A stretch of DNA of 64,000 bases from Pseudomonas sp. GD03944. Lineage in GTDB: Bacteria; Pseudomonadota; Gammaproteobacteria; Pseudomonadales; Pseudomonadaceae. This document shows positions 28,132-36,821 of the stretch, piece after piece. The position numbers and the translations under genes are program-made. The notes under the pieces were generated by a model. That model did not search any database. It saw only the letters and a list, made by a program, of their open reading frames with translations, and was not told the origin of the DNA. The stretch lies in assembly GCF_029839275.1 (NCBI RefSeq), contig NZ_JAOCAH010000015.1:62001-126000 (forward strand), read 5' to 3'. Positions within the stretch are counted from its first letter, which is position 1. Each line of letters starts with the position of its first letter.

Positions 28132-28228
28132 ATGAACCGACGCAGCGGCACACTCGCTTTCGCAGTACGGGCCGTTATCGCGGTCGCCCGGTGATTTTTC
28201 CTCTCTTGTCTCGATCATGGAGTGAGTC

Positions 28229-29434
28229 ATGAAACAACAGATTCTGATCATCGGCGCCGGCTTCGGCGGCCTGTGGAGCGCCCTCGCCGCCCTGCGCCTG
28301 CTCGACCAGCAGCAACGCCAGGACGTCACCGTCACCCTGCTCGCGCCCCAGGCCGAGCTGCACGTGCGGCCGCGCCTCTACGAGCCCGACGCGGCCAGCA
28401 CCACGGCCCCGCTGGGCGAGCTGTTCGACGCCGTGGGGGTGAATTTCGTCCAGGGCACCGCCACCCAGATCGACACCCAGGGCAAGCGCGTCAGCTACGT
28501 CGATGCCACCGGTGCCGAGCAGGCACTGGCCTACGACCGCCTGGTGCTGGCGGCTGGCAGCCAGGTGGCGCGACCGAGCCAGGGCGGCATGGACCGTCAT
28601 ACCTTCGACGTCGACAGCCTGGCTTCCGCGCTCGAGCTGGAAGACCATCTGCGAAGCCTGCGCACGCTGCCGGATTCCCCCGCCCGCAACACCGTGGTGG
28701 TGGTCGGCGGCGGCTTCACCGGCATCGAGGCCGCCACCGAAATGCCCGCCCGCCTGCGCGCCATCCTGGGTGACAGCGCGGCGATCCGCGTGATCATCGT
28801 CGATCCCGGCAAGCGCGTCGGCATTGCCCTGGGCAGCCAGATCGCCGAGGTGGTGGCCGAAGCCAGCGACACCCTGGGCGTGCAGTGGCGCACCGGCACC
28901 CTGGTGACCGCGGTGGATGCCAATGGCGTGGTGCTCGACAACGGCGAACGCATCGATGCCAGGACGGTGATCTGGGCCGTGGGCCTGCGGGCCTCGCCGC
29001 TGACCACGCAGATCGCCGGCGAGCGTGATCGCTTCGGCCGCCTGCACACCGACCAGAACCTCAAGGTGATCGGCCAGGACGCGGTCTACGCCACCGGCGA
29101 CACCGCCTTCGTGCCCTGCGACGACATGGGCAACCACGCGCTGATGAGCTGCCAGCACGCGATTGCCCTCGGCCGCTCGGCCGGCAACAACGCCGTGGCC
29201 GACCTGTTGGGCCTCAAGCCGATCCCCTACAGCCAGCCCAAGTACGTGACCTGCCTGGACCTCGGTGCCTGGGGCGCCGTGTTCACCGAAGGCTGGGAGC
29301 GCCAGGTGGTGCTGACCAAGGCCGAGGCCAAGGAGCTGAAGATCCAGATCAACACGCAGTGGATCTACCCGCCCGCCCCGGACCGCGCCAGCGCCCTCGC
29401 CGCTGCCGACCCGCTGATTCCTGTGGTGGCCTAA
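28229..29434 (+). CDS. NDH-2-like FAD/NAD(P)-dependent oxidoreductase
   Basis: A 401-residue flavoprotein of the pyridine-nucleotide-disulfide / type II NADH dehydrogenase group. An FAD-binding Rossmann motif GAGFGGLWSALAA sits at the N-terminus (residues 8-20), a second dinucleotide motif VVVVGGGFTGIEAATE near 155, and the FAD-closing YATGDTAFV near 290. The ATG at 28229 follows GGAGTGAG. Such enzymes pass electrons from NAD(P)H to quinones or other acceptors at the membrane surface. It faces the MocR gene and is followed by a histidine-rich membrane protein with the same operator-like repeats, so the two may be an electron-transfer pair. The substrate is unknown. Confidence 0.88.
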   Translation: MKQQILIIGAGFGGLWSALAALRLLDQQQRQDVTVTLLAPQAELHVRPRLYEPDAASTTAPLGELFDAVGVNFVQGTATQIDTQGKRVSYVDATGAEQALAYDRLVLAAGSQVARPSQGGMDRHTFDVDSLASALELEDHLRSLRTLPDSPARNTVVVVGGGFTGIEAATEMPARLRAILGDSAAIRVIIVDPGKRVGIALGSQIAEVVAEASDTLGVQWRTGTLVTAVDANGVVLDNGERIDARTVIWAVGLRASPLTTQIAGERDRFGRLHTDQNLKVIGQDAVYATGDTAFVPCDDMGNHALMSCQHAIALGRSAGNNAVADLLGLKPIPYSQPKYVTCLDLGAWGAVFTEGWERQVVLTKAEAKELKIQINTQWIYPPAPDRASALAAADPLIPVVA

Positions 29435-29460
29435 GGGCCGATATTGCCTGCCGGGTGTCG

Positions 29461-29481
29461 TCCTGCCTGGCAGGATTTTTT
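29461..29481 (+). terminator. Terminator after the flavoprotein gene
   Basis: TCCTG / CAGGA stem around CCTGG, followed by six T residues, 27 bp after the stop codon. Confidence 0.65.
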
Positions 29482-29520
29482 AAGGCTGTGCAGCGCGTTC
29501 CAGAGCGGATTGGCGCGGCA

Positions 29521-29558
29521 AGTGGATCAGTCGAAATCACCGTAATTGGATCAATACA
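29521..29558. promoter_or_regulatory. Paired direct repeats, probable MocR operator (copy 2)
   Basis: AGTGGATCAGTC (from 29521) and ATTGGATCAATACA (from 29545) start 24 bp apart, matching the pair at 28094-28131. The pair lies 59-96 bp before the membrane-protein start, downstream of the flavoprotein terminator. Confidence 0.6.
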
Positions 29559-29616
29559 GTAGTCCTTGGTCCCTGCATCCTCGCACCAGCCTTCCCTTAC
29601 CGATGAGGAACTGACC

Positions 29617-30648
29617 GTGCCCGATGCCAACCCCCTGCTGTCCCCCACGCCCTGGCCCGCGACCCGCGTGGCCGCCTGGCCTTTGTGGTTGCCCGCCGTG
29701 GTTGCCGCGTTCTATCCCTTCCTGCTCGACGCCTTTCACCTGATGATCACCGGCCACGCCTATGTGCCGGCGGCGATTCTGCTCCTGCTGAGTTTTCTGG
29801 TGCCGGCCCTGGGCCTGTTCGTCGCGTGCCGGGAAACCGGCTTGGTCAGCACCCGCCAGGCGCGTGCCCGGCGCCTGGCGCTGCTGGTGGTGGCCGCGCC
29901 CACGTTGTACTGCTTCCTGGGGGTGAACCTGTACATGCTGGGCAGCCCGGTGCCGGACAGCTGGGTCTGGACGCCGATCTGGCTGGCCCTGGCCGCGTTC
30001 GCCGTGCTGCTGCCAAACCGTTCGACCGAGGCGCCGGCGGAACACCGCAGCAGCGCCGCAACCCGTGTGGCCCACGGCATTTCCGGCGCGCTGGTGACGC
30101 TGTTCATCGCCTTCCACCTGTTCAACCACCTGTTCGGCCTGCTCGGCCCCGAGGCCCACGCCGAGATCATGGAGCTGGGCCGTGTGGTCTACCGCTCGCC
30201 GGTGGTCGAACCGCTGCTGGTCGCCGCGCTGCTGTTCCAGGTGTTCTCCGGCCTGTACCTGGCCTGGCACTGGAGCGCCCGTGGCGGTGACTTCCAGCGC
30301 ATCTTCCAGATCGCCTCGGGGGTGTTCCTCTCGGTGTTCATCCTCGGCCACCTGAACGCGGTGTTCATCTTCGCCCGCACCTGGGCCGGCATCGAAACCG
30401 ACTGGGCCTTCGCCACTGGCGCCCCCACCGGTCTGCTGCTCGACCCCTGGAGCATCCGCCTGGTGCCGCACTACGCCCTAGGCGTGTTCTTCATCCTGGC
30501 CCACCTGGTGTCGGGCCTGCGGGTGGTGGCGCTGGCCCACGGCATGGCCCGCCGGGCGGCCGACCAGCTGTGGTTCTTCGGTGCCGGCGTCGCGGCGCTG
30601 GTCTCGCTGGGCATCATGCTGGGCATGACGGGTGTGCGGCTGGGCTGA
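29617..30648 (+). CDS. Histidine-rich multi-pass membrane protein, cytochrome-b-like
   Basis: A 343-residue integral membrane protein with about eight hydrophobic helices and no recognised family. The start is the GTG at 29617, with GAGGAA 6 nt upstream. Several helices carry histidines in positions typical of b-haem ligands: FIAFHLFNHLFGL, LYLAWHW, FILGHLNAVFIF, VPHYALGVFFILAHLVSG and VALAHGM. This resembles cytochrome b-like subunits of the succinate dehydrogenase/fumarate reductase type, but that is inference. It shares operator-like repeats with the NDH-2-like gene upstream, suggesting a joint redox role. Confidence 0.75.
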   Translation: MPDANPLLSPTPWPATRVAAWPLWLPAVVAAFYPFLLDAFHLMITGHAYVPAAILLLLSFLVPALGLFVACRETGLVSTRQARARRLALLVVAAPTLYCFLGVNLYMLGSPVPDSWVWTPIWLALAAFAVLLPNRSTEAPAEHRSSAATRVAHGISGALVTLFIAFHLFNHLFGLLGPEAHAEIMELGRVVYRSPVVEPLLVAALLFQVFSGLYLAWHWSARGGDFQRIFQIASGVFLSVFILGHLNAVFIFARTWAGIETDWAFATGAPTGLLLDPWSIRLVPHYALGVFFILAHLVSGLRVVALAHGMARRAADQLWFFGAGVAALVSLGIMLGMTGVRLG

Positions 30649-30686
30649 TGGCTGGGCTTAGACGAGGCGGCTCTCCAGGGGCCGCC

Positions 30687-30905
30687 TTATCGTTTGGGCC
30701 AGAACATCTTGTACAGCGCGAACATGATGCACAGCACGCCGGCGCTGTGTTGCAGGCCCAGGCTCATCATCATGCCCCGCTCGGGATCGATGTCGCGGCT
30801 GAACAGTTCGAGGCCGACTTCCCGGGTGCTGTTCACCAGTAGCAGGCCGATGAAGATGATGGCCAGGTACGGCCAGTTTCTGACGATAAAATTCTTTATA
30901 AACAT
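30687..30905 (-). CDS. Small membrane protein, unknown
   Basis: A 72-residue protein with two predicted transmembrane helices (WPYLAIIFIGLLLVN and SAGVLCIMFALYKMFW) joined by a charged loop containing SRDIDPERG. The ATG at 30905 is the first methionine of the compact hydrophobic frame; no clear Shine-Dalgarno is visible and the upstream DNA is unusually AT-rich for this window. The frame stays open further upstream through the phosphatase gene, but that part looks like a shadow. No function is assigned. Confidence 0.6.
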   Translation of the reverse strand: MFIKNFIVRNWPYLAIIFIGLLLVNSTREVGLELFSRDIDPERGMMMSLGLQHSAGVLCIMFALYKMFWPKR

Positions 30906-30964
30906 TGAGATGGAAAATTTACTTGATGTTGATTGAGGGGTTTGTTCGTGGCCGTGAATAGGGC

Positions 30965-31288
30965 TCAGCCCGGCAGGTAGCGCGGCACCTTGGCCTGGAG
31001 CAGCTGAACCAGCTCCGGCGCCATGAAGGCGAAATCGTCGGGGATGTCCAGGCACACGGTGCGCTTGTTGGCCAGGTGCGCCTTGAAGCGCGCAGTCAGC
31101 TTGCGGCGGTGGGCCGGCTCCATCACGCAGATCAGTTCGGCCCAGGCCAGCACCTCGATATCCACGGGCACGTCGGCATCGTTGCCCACACCGGCCGAGG
31201 CGGTTTCCACCCCCGGCCAATCGGCAAATACCTGTTCTGCCGTCGGGCTGCGCAGGCGGTTTTTGCCGCAGATGAAAAGCACGTTCAC
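30965..31288 (-). CDS. Low-molecular-weight protein tyrosine phosphatase homologue
   Basis: A 107-residue protein starting MNVLFICGKNRLRSPTAEQ. The P-loop CGKNRLRS satisfies the C-x5-R-S phosphatase signature right at the N-terminus, as in the low-molecular-weight phosphatase/arsenate reductase fold. The protein is shorter than the usual 140-160 residues and the normal C-terminal DPxG/DPF segment with the general-acid aspartate is not evident, so activity and substrate are uncertain. Neighbours give no pathway. Confidence 0.75.
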   Translation of the reverse strand: MNVLFICGKNRLRSPTAEQVFADWPGVETASAGVGNDADVPVDIEVLAWAELICVMEPAHRRKLTARFKAHLANKRTVCLDIPDDFAFMAPELVQLLQAKVPRYLPG

Positions 31289-31320
31289 GGTCGGTGCATC
31301 CTTGCTCGGTATTCAATGAA

Positions 31321-32142
31321 TCAGGCGTATTTGCCGCGCCACTGCAGCGGGCTTTCCCCGGTCTTGCGGCGGAAGGCCCGGGCCAGGGCCGAGGGGCTTT
31401 CATAGCCCACTTCGTCGGCGATCAGCGCCACCGGTTTGCCTTCGCGCAGGCGCTTCTGCACCAGGCTGACCCGCCAGCTGGCCAGGTAATCGGCCGGTGT
31501 CTGCCCCACCACTTCACGAAAATGCGCGGCGAAGCTGGCCCGCGACATGTTGCACTGCGCGGCCAGTTCCACCAGGGACCAGGGATGCTCGGGGTTGTCG
31601 TGCATCAGGCTCATGGCCTTGGCCAGGCGCAGGTCCGCCAGCCCCGCCATCATGCCGCTGGAGACGCTGTGGCTGGCCATCATATGGCGCAACAGCTGGA
31701 TGATCACCAGTTCGAAGAGTCGATTGAGCACGGCTTCACGGCCGCAATGGGTCGCGCTGGCCTCATCCAGCAGCCATTCCAGGGTGCTGCCCAGCATGGG
31801 TACCTCGTCCAGGCCGAAGATCAGGTAGTCCGGCAGCGAACCCGCCAGCGGGTTGCGCCCGCCGCCGTCGAAGCCCAGCCGGGCGCAGACCATCTGCGCG
31901 CTGTCTGCTTCGCTGGCGATCATGCGGTGCCGGTATGGCCGCGGGAACAGCACCAGCGAGGGCTTTTCCAGGCGGATTTCCTGGTCATGGGCTACGCGCA
32001 GGGTCATCTGCCCGGCGCGCAGGATGTGCAGGTAGCCGTATTCCTCGGAATCATCGAAGGCCGCGCTGCCGCACAGCCCGCCGGTGTGGTAGGTGCCGGC
32101 GCTGACACCGAAATGCTTGAGCAGGGTCGATAAGCGGTCCAT
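31321..32142 (-). CDS. AraC-family regulator with cupin_6-type sensor domain
   Basis: A 273-residue regulator. Residues 1-150 look like the AraC_binding/cupin_6 domain (GTYHTGGLCGSAAF, GYLHILRAGQMTL, LVLFPRPYRHRM). The C-terminal 100 residues are a double helix-turn-helix (WSLVELAAQCNMSRASFAAHF ... ALIADEVGYESPSALARAFRRKTGESP). The ATG at 32142 is chosen because AGG lies 8 nt upstream; further in-frame methionines exist at 32154 and beyond. It is divergent from the glutaredoxin gene. Confidence 0.88.
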   Translation of the reverse strand: MDRLSTLLKHFGVSAGTYHTGGLCGSAAFDDSEEYGYLHILRAGQMTLRVAHDQEIRLEKPSLVLFPRPYRHRMIASEADSAQMVCARLGFDGGGRNPLAGSLPDYLIFGLDEVPMLGSTLEWLLDEASATHCGREAVLNRLFELVIIQLLRHMMASHSVSSGMMAGLADLRLAKAMSLMHDNPEHPWSLVELAAQCNMSRASFAAHFREVVGQTPADYLASWRVSLVQKRLREGKPVALIADEVGYESPSALARAFRRKTGESPLQWRGKYA

Positions 32143-32275
32143 GGGAAGCCTCATAAAGCGATTTGGACGATCTGCACAATAATTTCGACTATTTGCGTCC
32201 GAATGGAAAGCGTTCTTCGTCACTATCACTCCATCGCTGATGCACGAGGCATCAGCCACTCACGGAGTGCCGATC

Positions 32276-32530
32276 ATGTCTGAAGTTACCCTGTACACCA
32301 CCAGCACTTGCCCGTACTGCCGTAACGCCAAGGCCCTCTTGGCCAGCAAGGGTGTGGCGCCGCGGGAAATCAACATCGAATCATCCCCCGAGCTGATCCG
32401 CGAAATGATGGCCCGCAGCGGCCGCCGCACCGTGCCACAGATCTTCATCGGCGAACGCCATGTCGGCGGCTTCGATGACCTGGCTGCCCTGGACCGCGCA
32501 GGCCAACTGACGCCCCTGCTCACCCACTGA
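32276..32530 (+). CDS. grxC: Glutaredoxin 3
   Basis: An 84-residue dithiol glutaredoxin with active site CPYC (TTSTCPYCRNAKALL), TVPQIFIGERHVGG and GGFDDL, all canonical for GrxC. It reduces disulfides using glutathione in the cytoplasm. The ATG at 32276 follows GGAG. It is divergent from the AraC-type regulator and 81 bp before a secreted hydrolase gene. Confidence 0.93.
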   Translation: MSEVTLYTTSTCPYCRNAKALLASKGVAPREINIESSPELIREMMARSGRRTVPQIFIGERHVGGFDDLAALDRAGQLTPLLTH

Positions 32531-32611
32531 ATCCAACCCTGCTGTCCCGCACATACCGGTGCGGGCAGCAAAACGCTTTAGCCCCTAACCGCCAATCAAA
32601 AGGAAATACCC

Positions 32612-33424
32612 ATGTCCATCTCCCCACGCAATTGGGCCGCCATGACTGCCCTGATCGCCGCTAGCAGCCTGTCCACCTTCAGCGCCGTTGCCGCGCCGAT
32701 CGCCCCGCCTTCCGACAAGGCCACGGTGATCCTGGTCCACGGTGCCTTCGCCGAATCCTCCAGCTGGAACGGCGTGGCCTCCCGCCTGCAGGCCGAGGGC
32801 TACCCGGTGATCGCTGTCGCCAACCCGCTGCGCAGCGTTAAAGGCGACTCCGACTACGTTTCGCAACTGGTCGAGCACACCAAAGGCCCGGTGATCCTGG
32901 TCGGCCACTCCTACGGTGGCCAGGTGATTTCCGACGCCGTGCATGGCAACGCGAACGTCAAGGCGCTGGTCTACGTGGCGGCCTTTGCCCCGGAAAAAGG
33001 CGAGACCGTGCTCGAACTGTCCGGTCGCTACCCGGGCGGCACCCTCGGCCCGACCCTGGCCGACCCGGTGACGCTGATCGATGGCAACCAGGACCTGTAC
33101 ATCCAGCAGGACAAGTTCGCCGAGCAGTTCGCTGCCGACGTGGCACCGGCCGACGCCGCGCTGATGGCCGCCACCCAACGTCCGATCACCACCGCAGCGC
33201 TGGGTGAGCCGGCGGTCAACCCGGCCTGGAAATACACCCCGTCGTGGTTCATCTACGGCTCGGCGGACAAGAACATCCCCGAAGCCGCGCTGAAGTTCAT
33301 GGCCGACCGCGCTGGCTCCAAGAAAACCGTGGTGATCGACGGCGCTTCCCACGTGGTGATGACCTCCAACCCACAACAAGTGGCCGACCTGATCGACGAA
33401 GCGGCGCAGGCTACCAGCCGCTGA
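32612..33424 (+). CDS. Secreted alpha/beta hydrolase
   Basis: A 270-residue alpha/beta-fold hydrolase with an N-terminal signal peptide (LIAASSLSTFSAVAA). HGAFAESSSW carries the oxyanion region, GHSYGG the nucleophile Ser100, and GASHVVMTSNP the C-terminal catalytic His. AGGAAA precedes the ATG at 32612. It is of the esterase/haloperoxidase-like type often annotated as an alpha/beta hydrolase; the substrate is unknown. A strong terminator follows. Confidence 0.88.
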   Translation: MSISPRNWAAMTALIAASSLSTFSAVAAPIAPPSDKATVILVHGAFAESSSWNGVASRLQAEGYPVIAVANPLRSVKGDSDYVSQLVEHTKGPVILVGHSYGGQVISDAVHGNANVKALVYVAAFAPEKGETVLELSGRYPGGTLGPTLADPVTLIDGNQDLYIQQDKFAEQFAADVAPADAALMAATQRPITTAALGEPAVNPAWKYTPSWFIYGSADKNIPEAALKFMADRAGSKKTVVIDGASHVVMTSNPQQVADLIDEAAQATSR

Positions 33425-33446
33425 TCTGTTGACCCGCTGCACCCGA

Positions 33447-33482
33447 AACCCCGCCCAGGTGCTGCCTGGGCGGGGTTTTCTG
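33447..33482 (+). terminator. Rho-independent terminator after the hydrolase gene
   Basis: AACCCCGCCCAGG and CCTGGGCGGGGTT form a 13 bp stem with a TGCTG loop, followed by TTCTGTTTT. Confidence 0.9.
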
Positions 33483-33743
33483 TTTTCGGCGTGTATCGCC
33501 ATGGTGGATCGGTGAAGCGTGATCCACCCTACGGGATTGCCTTTGTAGGAGCGGCCTTGGCCGCGAGCTTCAACGGTTGTCGATTCGGGGAAGAGCTCGC
33601 GGGCAAGCCCGCTCCTACGGATGGCGGCATGCCTGGAAAATTCAGGGCATCCGTAGGGTGGATGTCGCTTTTTACATCCACCATGGCGTCGCCACGGTGA
33701 ATCGGCGAAACCGCGATCCTCCCCCACCCTGCGGCAAGCCGAC
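33483..33743. repeat. Intergenic repeat cluster (REP-like plus GTAGGGTGGAT palindrome pieces)
   Basis: The gap between the hydrolase and dnaE2 holds no gene. It contains a REP-like stem with arms GTAGGAGCGGCCTTGG (near 33546) and CCCGCTCCTAC (near 33607), GATCCACCCTAC (near 33520), and a GTAGGGTGGATGTCGC...ACATCCACC unit (from about 33655) related to the 77 bp elements at 57999 and 60363. Confidence 0.7.
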
Positions 33744-36700
33744 TCAGTGGAAATCCCGGCTGCGCACGGTCAGCCCGGTCAGCAGTGGCGTCAGGTCGTT
33801 CAGACGACCAGCAATGATATGGCGCACCCCGGCTTCGGATTCCAAGTGGCCATCCACCTCCAGCAACTGAGCCTCCAGCAGCACCCGGCGCTGACGCTGG
33901 GCCAGGTCGTGCCAGACCACCACGTTGACCATGCCGTATTCGTCTTCCAGGGTCACGAAGGTCACGCCGCTGGCGGTCTGCGGGCGTTGGCGGCCCACCA
34001 CCAGGCCGGCTACGCGCACGTTGCGCCCATGGCCGACCGTGGCCAGCAAGGCCGAGCTGCGGCAGCGCCGCTCGCCCAGTTTCGGGCGCAGCAACGCCAG
34101 CGGGTGTGGCCCCAGGGTGGTGCCCAGGGTGAAGTAGTCGGTCTGCAGGTCTTCGCCCACCGTGGGCGCCGGGAGGTGCGCCCGGTGGTCATCTTCGAGC
34201 GGCAGTTGGGCGAACAGCGGCGGCTGCACCTCGACCCCCGCCACTGCCCAGCGCGCCTCGTGGCGGTTGCCGGTGAGCGGGCGCAAGGCGTTGGCATCGG
34301 CCAGCCGCTCCCGGGCCCGGGCATCCAGCGCGGCGCGGCGGCACAGGTCGCCGATGCTGGTGAAGGCCTGAGCCTGGCGCGCCTGTTCGATCCGCCGGCC
34401 TTCCTCTTCCTGCAGCCCGCGGACCATGCGCAGCCCCAGGCGGATGGCGAGCTGTTCGCCGTCGCCGGGCTCCAGGGAGCAGTCCCACTCACTCTGCGTC
34501 ACGTCCACCGGGCGCACTTCGATCCGGTGGCGTCGGGCGTCCTGGAGGATCTGGTCGGGGCTGTAGAAGCCCATGGGCCAGCTGTTGATCAGCGCACAGG
34601 CATAGGCCGCCGGTTCGTGGCACTTGAGCCAGCAGCTGGCGTAGGTCAGCAGCGCGAAGCTGGCGGCGTGGGACTCGGGGAAGCCGTAGCTGCCGAAGCC
34701 CTTGATCTGCTCGAAGATGCGCGCGGCGAAGTCGGCGCTGTAGCCCCGTTCCAGCATGCCATCGGCCAGGCGCTTGCGGTGCGGTTCCAGGTCGCCGTGG
34801 CGCTTCCAGGCGGCCATGGAGCGGCGCAACTGGTCGGCCTCGCCGGGGGTGTAGCCGGCGGCGATCACCGCCAGTTCCATGACCTGTTCCTGGAACAGCG
34901 GCACGCCCAGGGTGCGCTCGAACACGGGCTTCAGTTCTTCCGAGGGATAGGTCACGGCCTCCTCGCCGTTACGCCGGCGCAGGTAAGGGTGCACCATGTC
35001 ACCCTGGATCGGCCCCGGGCGGACGATGGCCACCTCGATCACAAGGTCGTAGAAAGTATTTGGTTTCAGCCGAGGCAGCATGGCCATCTGCGCCCGGGAT
35101 TCGATCTGGAACACGCCAATGGTGTCAGCACGACTGATCATGGCGTAGGTCTGCGGGTCTTCAGCGGGAATGGTCGCCAGGGTCAGGTCGCGGCCCCGGT
35201 AGCGGCGCAGCAGGTCGAAGGTGCGGCGCAAGGCGCTGAGCATGCCCAGGGCGAGGATATCGACCTTGAGCAGGCCCACCAGGTCGAGGTCGTCCTTGTC
35301 CCACTGGATGATGGTGCGCTCGTCCATGGCCGCGTTCTCCACCGGCACCAGGGTGTCCAGGGGCTGCTCGGAGATCACGAAACCGCCGGGGTGCTGGGAC
35401 AGGTGCCGGGGAAAGCCGATCAGTTGCCCGGTCAGGGTCAGCACCCGGTGCAGCACCGGGCTGTCCGGGTCGAACCCCGCCTCTTCCAGGCGTTCGCGCG
35501 GCGGGATGGTGTCGCTCCAGCGGCCGCAGCAGTCGGCCAGGGCATTGACCTGGTCCGGTGGCAGACCCAGGGCCTTGGCCACATCGCGCACGGCACCGGT
35601 GGCGTGGTAGGTGCTGACCACCGCGGTCAGCGCCGCCCGCCCCCGGCCATACCGCTGGAACACGTACTGCAACACTTCCTCGCGGCGCTCGTGCTCGAAG
35701 TCCACGTCGATATCCGGCGGCTCGTTGCGCTCCCGGGAGATGAAACGCTCGAACAGCATCTTCCTCTCCGACGGGTCGAGTTCGGTGATGCCCAGGGCAA
35801 AGCAGACCGTCGAGTTGGCGGCAGAGCCACGCCCCTGACAGAGGATGTGACGGCTACGGGCGAAGCGGACGATGTCGTGGACCGTAAGGAAGTAGCTTTC
35901 GTAGCCCAGGTCGCTGATCACGCCCAGCTCGTATTCCACCAGCTCCCGAGCCTTGTCGGGCGCCCCCTTCGCCCAGCGCCAGCGCATGCCCTCTTCCGTC
36001 AGGTGCCGCAGCCAGGACGCCGGTGTGTGCCCTTCGGGCACCAGTTCACGGGGGTATTCGTACTTCAACTGCTTCAGGTCGAAGGTGCAGCGCTGGGCAA
36101 TGTGCAGCGATTCGGCGAGCAGCTCGGCCGGGTAGAGATCGGCCAGGGCCTGGGGCGTGCGCAGGTGCCGCTCACCATTGGGGAACAGGCGGTGCCCGGC
36201 GTCGCTCACCGGCAGGTGGTGGCGGATCGCGGTCATGGTGTCTTGCAGGGCGCGCCGGCCGCGGGCGTGCATGTGCACGTCACCTGTGGCCACCTGCGGC
36301 AGGTCCAAACGCAGCGCCAGGTCCTGCAACGCGGCAAGGCGCTGCTGGTCATCCGGCCCCCGGTGCAGCTCCACCGCCAGCCACAGCCGTTGCGGGAAAC
36401 GCGCCCGCAGCCACTCGCCGTGAGCAGCATTCGGCTGCCGCTCGGGCAACCAGAGGGCCAGCAGCCCCTCCAGCGGCTCGTCGAAATCCTCGCGCAGCAC
36501 GCAGTATTCGCCCTTGGGTGCCCGGCGCCGGGCTCGGGTGATAAGCCGGCACAACACCTGGTAACCGGGCAGGTTCTCCACCAGCAGCACCAGGCGCGGG
36601 CCGTTTTCCACTTGCAGCTCGCTGCCGACGATCAGCGGCACCTGGTGATCCATTGCGGCCTGCCAGGCGCGGACGATGCCTGCCAGGGTGCATTCGTCGG

Positions 36701-36821
36701 TGATCGCCAGGGCCGCGTAACCCAGCTGGCGTGCCCGCTCGAACAGCTCGGCGGCGCTGGAGGCGCCCCGCTGAAAGCTGAAATTGGACAGGCAATGCAG
36801 CTCGGCATAAACGGCGCTCAT
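33744..36821 (-). CDS. dnaE2: Error-prone DNA polymerase DnaE2 (ImuC)
   Basis: A 1025-residue C-family polymerase of the DnaE2/ImuC type, used for damage-induced mutagenic synthesis. The N-terminal PHP domain (YAELHCLSNFSFQRGASS, ALAITDECTLAG) is followed by the polymerase core with PDIDVDFEHERREEV (the catalytic aspartate triplet region) and QGRGSAANS. The C-terminus has the helix-hairpin and OB-fold region. The length fits DnaE2 rather than replicative DnaE (about 1160-1175). It overlaps imuB by 4 bp (ATGA), third gene of a LexA-controlled operon. Confidence 0.95.
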   Translation of the reverse strand: MSAVYAELHCLSNFSFQRGASSAAELFERARQLGYAALAITDECTLAGIVRAWQAAMDHQVPLIVGSELQVENGPRLVLLVENLPGYQVLCRLITRARRRAPKGEYCVLREDFDEPLEGLLALWLPERQPNAAHGEWLRARFPQRLWLAVELHRGPDDQQRLAALQDLALRLDLPQVATGDVHMHARGRRALQDTMTAIRHHLPVSDAGHRLFPNGERHLRTPQALADLYPAELLAESLHIAQRCTFDLKQLKYEYPRELVPEGHTPASWLRHLTEEGMRWRWAKGAPDKARELVEYELGVISDLGYESYFLTVHDIVRFARSRHILCQGRGSAANSTVCFALGITELDPSERKMLFERFISRERNEPPDIDVDFEHERREEVLQYVFQRYGRGRAALTAVVSTYHATGAVRDVAKALGLPPDQVNALADCCGRWSDTIPPRERLEEAGFDPDSPVLHRVLTLTGQLIGFPRHLSQHPGGFVISEQPLDTLVPVENAAMDERTIIQWDKDDLDLVGLLKVDILALGMLSALRRTFDLLRRYRGRDLTLATIPAEDPQTYAMISRADTIGVFQIESRAQMAMLPRLKPNTFYDLVIEVAIVRPGPIQGDMVHPYLRRRNGEEAVTYPSEELKPVFERTLGVPLFQEQVMELAVIAAGYTPGEADQLRRSMAAWKRHGDLEPHRKRLADGMLERGYSADFAARIFEQIKGFGSYGFPESHAASFALLTYASCWLKCHEPAAYACALINSWPMGFYSPDQILQDARRHRIEVRPVDVTQSEWDCSLEPGDGEQLAIRLGLRMVRGLQEEEGRRIEQARQAQAFTSIGDLCRRAALDARARERLADANALRPLTGNRHEARWAVAGVEVQPPLFAQLPLEDDHRAHLPAPTVGEDLQTDYFTLGTTLGPHPLALLRPKLGERRCRSSALLATVGHGRNVRVAGLVVGRQRPQTASGVTFVTLEDEYGMVNVVVWHDLAQRQRRVLLEAQLLEVDGHLESEAGVRHIIAGRLNDLTPLLTGLTVRSRDFH

